A stretch of 64,000 nucleotides of DNA from Telmatactis stephensoni (taxonomy: Eukaryota; Cnidaria; Anthozoa; Actiniaria; Isophelliidae): NCBI GenBank assembly GCA_029948255.1, contig JALIZF010001304.1:1-64000 (forward strand), given 5' to 3'. This document shows positions 57,299 through 64,000 of the stretch, piece by piece. A model generated the notes under the pieces. The model was not told the origin of the DNA. It did not search any database and saw only the letters and a program-made list of their open reading frames with translations. Numbering within the stretch: the first letter of the stretch is position 1; every line of letters begins with the position of its first letter. The translations under genes and the position numbers were made by a program.

Positions 57299-58289
57299 AA
57301 GGCTTAATGTCTAAAGCCAGGACTTCCCATGTATTTACAGTTTAAAACCACAGGTTCTCATACATCTACGAGGAAAACACTGCCTTTAAATTTTAACGAC
57401 AAAATATGTTTTTCTATCCGCCGTACCACTTTGATATGCTCCTGAAAACAAGAAACGAAGCTTCAAAATTTATTTCTTCGCGTTCTGGTGAGTTTTATAA
57501 AAACCTGGTATTGTTTTAGTTTGGCCATACAAATTCAAGCCCTTTTAACAAACTCGGATTATATGTAAACGCATGAGTTGGTGGAGAAATGGGAAAATAA
57601 ATGAACGAATGAATGAATAAATGCATGCATGCATGCGTGAAATAATGCATGATTGAAAGAATTAACGAATGCACGAACGAACGCACGAACGAATGGATGA
57701 CAAGCAGATATCCTGAGCCTTTCGACCATGAAAAGCAAAACCTCCGATGCATTTTACAGCTACAAACTGATGCGACCAAATTCTATCGGTCATACGATCG
57801 TTCCCCGAGGGTTATTTTGTCGCATGATAAACCGATCAAGGAATTATTTCACTAATCTTATATTAAGGAAATTCCGCCTCGCTATCGTCTCCTTCAAGGT
57901 AGCTATTTCTACAAGGTGGTCAGTTAAAATACAATGCATATTAGTAACAAGCAAACAAACGATTCAACATGTTTGAATTCAATGGTATTCTAAATATACT
58001 CACAGTGAACTTTAAATAGATGGGTGATGATCTCGGAATGTAATGGGACATGAACAAATTCAAGAGTGAAGAAAAACAGATATCCTGAGCTGTTCGACCA
58101 AGAAAAGCGCGGAAGTATCCTGTTTTTTCAAATGAGACATCTTGAAAAAGGTCAAACTAACTATTGTGAAGAAAAGGGATTTAAATGATCGTTACTTGGA
58201 GAAGTGGTTGATGAGGACTGAGAGACGTAGCCATTAGGGAAGTACGCCACAGCTCATTTCAGAGAGTGGCCATTGAGAACTATTCGTTA

Positions 58290-58830
58290 ATGATTGTAGA
58301 GAGGTAGTCATTGTAGAGAGTTGGTCGTTGCACAGAAGCAGTCATTGTAGAGAGTTGGTCGTTGTACAGAGGTCGTCATTGTTGTTGTTGTTGTTGTTGT
58401 AATTGCTTTATCTGCATAACTCATTTGATTATAAGTATTGCAGAAACATAATTTTATAAAGATTACAAATAAGATAATTGTAGAGAGTTGGTCGTTGCAC
58501 AGAGGTGGTCATTGTAGAGAGGTGGTCATTATTGTTGTAACTTGGCATGACTCGTTATATTACAGGTATTGCTAAAGCATATACTTAACACAAATGAACG
58601 TTGTAGAGAGGTGGTCATTGTAGAGACGTGTGGTCTGCGTTGAGAAGTGGAGTGATCATTTCAGAGTCCAGTTGTTGCAGGGAAGTGTAATGATAAGAAT
58701 TGCACAGTAGACAGGCATTCGTACGTTGTATATAGAGAGAAGTGGTTGTTGCAGAGAGGCGAACTGTGCAGCCAAAGAGTGCATGGTGATTTTTGCAGAG
58801 GCAATCATTGTAGAGATATGTTGTCACTGT
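58290..58830. repeat. Diverged tandem repeats with adapter-linked (GTT)n
   Basis: Units such as CATTGTAGAGAGTTGGTCGTTG and GTAGAGAGGTGGTCATTG recur about ten times. Within them (GTT)n at 58,381-58,400 leads into TGCTTTATCTGCATAACTC...TATTGCAGAAAC. A second copy, TTGGCATGACTCG ... TATTGCTAAAGCATATAC, follows at 58,541-58,585. Both resemble the adapter found beside other microsatellites. Confidence 0.7.
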
Positions 58831-60352
58831 TCAGATCTGATCCATGGAGGTCCAGTATAAACTTTTGTATAAAATAAAATGCCTTTTTGATGCGACGGTG
58901 GCCAAAGGTCGCCAAGTGAAAGGTTGAGATTTCTCAAGAATCTATTTTAACTACATTAGCTCTTAATAAGGCGCGCTTAATCCAAGAAAGTCCCAATGTT
59001 CCAAAGATATTTCATACGCACTCTCAAATATAGCGTTATTTAGTATTTAAGTTTCAAAAACCGAAAAATAGAGTCGTTGTTACCCAAATATAAGCATATA
59101 GGATAAAGTGTGTATGCGATAACTATGGCAGTTGTAAAGCAAGAGAACAATCAGTAATATTGCCCTCTTTGTGTGTAGTGTGTGTCTGTATTTACTGTCT
59201 TCACTTCGATGCAAATGGTATTTGCGGCGAATGGGAATTCGAGTGAGAAGAAGTACGAGCAAGCAATCGACATGCTACTAAAGAGTTGTTTGACATTCTC
59301 AACCTGAAAATTCCCTAACTTTTCACTGGCGTTAGTTACATTTTTATAATTTCCCTGATCAAATGATATTCCCCTGCCCTTGAAAGATGTTAAGACTTCC
59401 TTGACTTTTCAAGGTCATTGGGAACCCGTTAATGCCGCGCTTTTAGCTTTATACATATCATACATAAAACAGGTTAACATTATGCTGACAAGGATGTCTA
59501 GTTAAATCCAAGTAGAAATACGAGCTAAAATACTTAAGGCACAATCTAAACGTTTTCACTAGAACTTTGTCCACAAGACAAAAACATTGTTTTTTCGTGT
59601 GGAGTGTTTTTTAGTACTAAATTAATCTAATGGCCTGTTAATGGTTAATCTCTAAAACCATCTTTTCAAAAGATCCTTAACGAGTCTGGAAGTGTTGCAT
59701 AGCGCTTCATCAAACAAATCAACGATTTTTTCGACCATTTTTTCCCCATATGAGGAAATCATTTTTCATGTGGAGGGCACTTGAGTGCTACATCTGAATT
59801 CAACTAATGTGGTATAGTGGCATATTTGTCGTGATTATTGAAGTGTTATCTGAGTTCAATCTCTTCGATCAAAGAAGTTTGCATATATTTGCTATGTTGT
59901 CCTTCAGCGTTACGGTTAATGTTTTGGACTTCAAAGAGATCTCTGTCGCTATCTCTACAACCTGAAAAACAGATGGAAGCACAGTGGAATCACATACTAA
60001 AAACATTCATATCTTTATATCTTTATTTAGAAAATGCTCCGGATGAATTAAAATAAATAATTTTGATCTAGTACTTTGTAGGCTATATTCCTTCTTTCAG
60101 CTTAATTCTTGAAAGTTAAATACAAGTTCAAGATTCTAGTTTTGTTCGAGAAAGACCTCAAACTGAATGAATTGGGAAAATTTCTGAGTCGTTGTTGACT
60201 GCTTTCTATTCTTCTTTCTTTTCTTCTCTCATTTCTTTTTCCTTATTTCCTTTTCATTTTTGACTCAACTAGCAGCTACCTAATGTATTGGCGAAAATAA
60301 GCGTTCACTGTATAAAAAGTTTAAAATTTCCAGTTTAATTTTTTTTAAAGTT

Positions 60353-61552
60353 TTATAAAATCTTATGAGGCGCTGTCGAACCATTCGTAATAAGTCCGGC
60401 AGTTGTAGAAAAAGCCACCTTCTCCGAAACGTCTAGAGGAATTTTTCTTCGAAATGTTAATAAAATTTTAAACGCCTTTCGGAATTCCAAATTTCCCCAA
60501 GTGTAGACAACAGGATTGATGCAAGCTGAAGTTGTGGCGATAAGACATAAAATTCGCACCAAATCTTTAACTCTTGTAGAGTTTTCAAACTGTTGGTAGA
60601 CCAGGACAGAGAACATTGGAACAAAACAAAGTGTAAACACACCAACTACTAGTCCTAAGGTTTTGGCAGCTTTAAGTTCAAGGTTTCGACGTCTGCGTGT
60701 TGATTTTCTTTTAAATGAACTTGCTTCCTGTTTGACTCGTCTTCTCTGCTCTAATGAGACCTTGAAGATGTAACCGTAACTAAAGATGATAACGGTAAAC
60801 GGTAGATACAGGTGAAAAGAAACAACAAAAATTCCATATGGTTTTCCAACGTCAAACTCTCTGACATTGTGGTTGGGATCGGAGCAGACGTGAAAATCTT
60901 CACGAAATTCCCCAAATCCTTCCAGTTCTTTTCCTAGATGTATATGAGGGACAATAAGAGTCCCTACAAGTCCAGTAATCCACGTAAAAACCAAGAGAAC
61001 AATTGCACGAAATTTTGTCATGATAGATGGGTAGCGAAGGGGATATTTGATGGCTAGTAACCGCTCTATGCTTATGATACAAAGATGTAAAAGAATTAGA
61101 CAAGTGTCAGTGAAGGCTAGCTCAGACGTCGTATGACATGCGAGTCCATAATGTCTTCCTAGAGTCAGAATGACTACTCTGTTAAAAAACACAATTCCCA
61201 TAAGAATGTCTGAAGCGGCTAAACTGGCCAAAATGAAATTTGACGGAGTTCGAAGAGCTCGGAATCTGTAGACGGCGGCACAGATGAGTGCGTTGCCAGA
61301 CAGCGTGGCAAGCGTTAGAAATATATGCACTGTTATAAGAAAAGCGACGACCCCCTCAGAATGTTTCGTTGATTCATCGATAACAGTTCGGTTGTCTGTC
61401 CATGAAGAGTTGGATAACATTGTAGATGAAGAGCCCAAAATACAAGCGTACCTCTCTGGTACGCTTTCCTCGGATGTTGTTCTATTTATAATCACATTGG
61501 CTGAATAATATCTAAGAACTCTGCGATAATCCGGCCCAAGGGCCAAACTCAT
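60353..61552 (-). CDS. Class A (rhodopsin-like) GPCR, 399 aa, intronless
   Basis: This seven-helix plasma-membrane receptor signals through G proteins; its ligand cannot be read from the sequence. Landmarks: GN in TM1 (Asn87), LAASD in TM2 (Asp115), Cys139 at the top of TM3 and Cys223 in the second extracellular loop (the usual disulfide), ERL at 163-165 where most receptors have D/ERY, Trp191 in TM4, Pro251 in TM5, CFVP (309-312) for the TM6 CWxP, and NPVVY (346-350) in TM7. A short basic third intracellular loop (KRKSTRRRR) and a tail of about 40 residues follow. There is no TM7 Lys, so it is not an opsin. The style is that of amine/adenosine/melatonin-like cnidarian receptors. The first Met gives an unusually hydrophilic leader; Met45 (MLSNSSW, 61,420), just before N-glycosylation sites NSS and NRT, is an alternative start. 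Confidence 0.93.
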   Translation of the reverse strand: MSLALGPDYRRVLRYYSANVIINRTTSEESVPERYACILGSSSTMLSNSSWTDNRTVIDESTKHSEGVVAFLITVHIFLTLATLSGNALICAAVYRFRALRTPSNFILASLAASDILMGIVFFNRVVILTLGRHYGLACHTTSELAFTDTCLILLHLCIISIERLLAIKYPLRYPSIMTKFRAIVLLVFTWITGLVGTLIVPHIHLGKELEGFGEFREDFHVCSDPNHNVREFDVGKPYGIFVVSFHLYLPFTVIIFSYGYIFKVSLEQRRRVKQEASSFKRKSTRRRRNLELKAAKTLGLVVGVFTLCFVPMFSVLVYQQFENSTRVKDLVRILCLIATTSACINPVVYTWGNLEFRKAFKILLTFRRKIPLDVSEKVAFSTTAGLITNGSTAPHKIL

Positions 61553-63715
61553 AGGGTCAGATACTATCTTTGATCACAAGGAAAAATCGCCTATTTTTTC
61601 CTCACGAATCTTTCGTAGTGTTGAGATTAGGCTCGTGCGTCCACCAATAAGGACAGGCATTCACTTCGGTAGATAACTTCAATTAGATCACACAGATAGT
61701 ACGATTCTCGCTGAATCCTTGAAGTGACTAGGGAATCTGAAACTTCAAAGTCATTAAATACAACCTCTTGCTTAGAAATAATACGATGGGTTTGGATTGC
61801 TAATCAAAACCGGCTCCTATTCGTCTGCAATGATTTTAAATAGAGGGATAATTTACATCACTTTTCAAACTTTAATGAGCGACCGATAAGCTTATTTTAG
61901 GCATCTCTCGTGTGTTCGTCACACAGTCGGAAGCCGGCAGCTGCCTACCATTAAAGTGAGTCCTCACTTACGTATTGTACATTAATACCAAATAAATCAA
62001 GCTTCACTGACAAACTCAAAACACAATCACAATTGAATTACAATGGCTTCCAATCATAGAACGACTTCTTTTCGTACAACGCACATTCACAGATTCTCCC
62101 ACAAGGATTTTACCTCCCTGATCGTCGTGACGCTCTCTGTCTATTTAGAAATACTACAAATTAAGGAACAATATCTTAGCCAATAGAACATGTGAATTTT
62201 TAAGTTTCTCATTATCATTCTATTGATTGGTGACCTTGAAGCCTTGAGTAAACACTAACAGGTGGAAATCGTTTATTCAAAAATCTAAAAATACCAATCA
62301 TTAAGTTTTTTCTCTAGAAAACAAATCATTCTTTATAGTTTTTACGCTACACTCCCCGTCATTCGAAGATACTATATCCGGGGCGATTTTTGAGGTATCA
62401 ACTCTTACAAAAGCGTAAACGGTACGTGTGGCAGAGCTGTCGTTCCGGAATTCAGTTGAACTTCTTGTGTTGACCCTTAAATTATTTCTATATATAACGT
62501 TTGCACTTTTCCGCCGTGAACTTTGCAGGCAAATCGAACTCTTTGAAGCTTAACGCCCAGCTTTTGAAATGCAAAGTAACCATATTTTTGGAATTGTGTG
62601 GCAATTTGTGTCGCCTTGTCTTTGAAACATGTTCAAAGGGAAGCTGCGAAACAAGTTCTTTAAAATGAAATTGAAGATAAGTAAGAATTTCAAGCTTGGA
62701 AGTTTTACGCCCATCTTTTGAAATGCCGAAAATGGCCATATTTTTGTCGCCATTTGAGTAACCTTCTGTTTGAGATACGCTGAAAATAAAGCTGTGAAAC
62801 AAGTTCTTAGAAATGAAATTTAAGCTTAATAGTAAGGACTTAAAGATTGAAAGTTGCTGGAAATGTGAGATTGAAAACAGTTTTTCTAACAAATAGCAGG
62901 AATTCTTTTTCGAAATCTCGTTTTAAGAGGATATGATACGCAAATCTCTTTTGGTGAAAAAATGGACCCCTACGGAGAAGGCAGACTTGTTGATGCAATA
63001 GTGGAAGACAACTGTGGGATTAAACACGTAAAATAAGAATATCTTATGAATCTATGACGTCTTTGCGAGGAAATATTAATCCTAATAGGCATATTTGCAG
63101 ATAATGGGACACGAAAAACATGCAAGACATTGAGAGTTGAAAGAAATCCCGATTATTATCAAAAATGTTGAATTTTTTCAGATTGACACGAAACAATGGC
63201 GCAGGATGAAGTGAAGTTAAATTAATCCCTTGGTAAGTCTTAATACTAAAATAGCTACAGAATAGCTATTGAAGGCTGAGAGCCTACTAAGCAATAGACC
63301 CTGAAGCTAAAAACCCATCTCAAAAAAGGCTGGAAGGGACCATCTAATACCAATGGACTAAAGCAAAAAGAAAACAAAAAATAGAAACGTCAATTTCAAG
63401 AAAGCTTTTCAAGACTTATCGTCTCCCTTTCAAAAATCATCCTTTTAGTTTATTAATAATTCACTTTCGAAATTAAGTAAGAAAATTGGGGAATCGCATG
63501 TGACGTGTGTAGAGTGATATTTCTTACTAGAACTAAAAGCTTTTATAAATAATGTTTTCTTTAACTGTTGTTCTTAATGGTCTGAACATGTGGTTCCATC
63601 TCGTGGCCAATATTCTTCATTAATGACAGGTAGCTAACGAATTGGTGCTGTTGTGTAAGTAGGGCCGTAGGTGGTTGCTCCGAGGCATAACTTGTGAAAT
63701 TAATGAGAATTTACA
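61553..63715. other. Upstream of the GPCR; no second gene supported
   Basis: This region holds promoter and 5' sequence for the receptor and a diverged tandem duplication at 62,555-62,865. I see no exon that can be supported. Confidence 0.5.
62555..62865. repeat. Two tandem units of about 154 bp with an open minus frame
   Basis: GCCCAGCTTTTGAAATGC at 62,555 and GCCCATCTTTTGAAATGCC at 62,709 begin two units. They share CATATTTTTG, CTGCGAAACAAGTTCTT/CTGTGAAACAAGTTCTT and ATGAAATT. The minus strand is open for 134 codons across both (62,892-62,488), with a repeat of about 50 residues (KNMAIFGISKDGRKTSKLE against KNMVTLHFKSWALSFKEFD). It is more likely a repeat than a gene. Confidence 0.6.
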
Positions 63716-64000
63716 GGAAGAGGATAAAGAAGAGGAGAAATAAAGATGTAATGAAAATTAGAGAAGAGAAGAGAAAAGAGGAGAGAAGAGAAAAGAAAAG
63801 AGAAGAAATGAAAGGAGAGGAGAGGAAAGGAGAAGAGTGGAGAGGAGAAGAGAAGAGAGGAGGAGAAAAGAGAAGAGAAGAGAAGAGAAGAGAAGAAAAG
63901 AGAAGAGAAGAGAAGAGAAGAGAAGAGAAGAGAAGAGAAGAGAAGAGAAGAGAAGAGAAGAGAAGAGAAGAGAAGAGAAGAGAAGAGAAGAAAAGAGAAG
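63716..64000. repeat. (GAGAA)n purine tract, continues past window end
   Basis: The + strand is almost purely A and G for about 285 bp. It becomes a regular GAGAA pentamer array from about 63,890 to the last base. Confidence 0.97.

Larger units (their letters stand above)
55160..60352. other. Intergenic, repeat-rich; no lipoxygenase 5' exons seen
   Basis: This 5.2-kb interval contains a partial family 3 MITE (about 55,224-55,360, CACGGTCACGGCATGGT repeats), two other MITEs, a (GGAA)n tract and GTAGAGAGGTGGTCATT-type tandem repeats. I looked on the minus strand for exons with the HxxxxH lipoxygenase ligands or a PLAT domain and found none. Short exons could escape reading by eye. Confidence 0.5.

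Noticed and set aside
1..64000. CRISPR arrays, operons or bacterial regulatory sites
   Set aside because: The window is eukaryotic, with spliced genes. The tandem arrays have no spacer-repeat pattern.

Overview
The window is nuclear DNA of an invertebrate animal, most likely an anthozoan cnidarian such as a stony coral. The reasons are AT-rich sequence, short intron-split genes with GT-AG borders, a marine-invertebrate-type lipoxygenase, fragments resembling cnidarian-expanded families, and a very high load of short inverted-repeat elements, tRNA-derived SINEs and microsatellites. The taxon is an inference.

Layout. 1-9,100 is repeat-dominated: a G-poor block with two almost identical direct repeats (1-473 and 2,425-2,886), a 1.75-kb minisatellite (5,766-7,520) and a frameshifted gene fragment (about 8,300-8,487). 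9,104-20,484 (+) is a 17-exon gene of about 736 residues that I do not recognise. 23,775-28,667 (+) is a complete 10-exon SLC25 mitochondrial carrier (325 aa). It converges on a complete 10-exon NUP42-like nucleoporin (446 aa, 37,455-29,801, -). 40,638-42,125 (-) is an intronless cytochrome P450 (495 aa). 42,991-47,248 is a large inverted repeat (629-bp core arms) that encloses a gene fragment. 50,743-55,159 (-) holds seven cleanly splicing exons of the C-terminal part of a lipoxygenase. 60,353-61,552 (-) is an intronless class A GPCR. The window ends in a (GAGAA)n tract.

The genes look unrelated to one another: a mitochondrial carrier, an mRNA-export nucleoporin, a P450, an oxylipin-type enzyme and a receptor. 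I see no operon-like or cluster logic. The CYP and LOX could both act on lipids, but nothing in the sequence links them.

The most unusual item is the near-perfect palindrome at 27,283-27,723, in intron 8 of the carrier. Each arm carries a compact hammerhead-ribozyme motif, a 35-nt one-sided tail follows, and a 12-bp target duplication flanks the whole. This is the architecture expected of a Penelope-like or retrozyme-like insertion. Other points of interest are a lipoxygenase in which one iron-ligand His is Asn, an insertion that duplicated a splice acceptor at the end of the unrecognised gene, a short tail sequence that recurs beside seven microsatellites, and about fifteen MITE-like inverted-repeat elements in several families.
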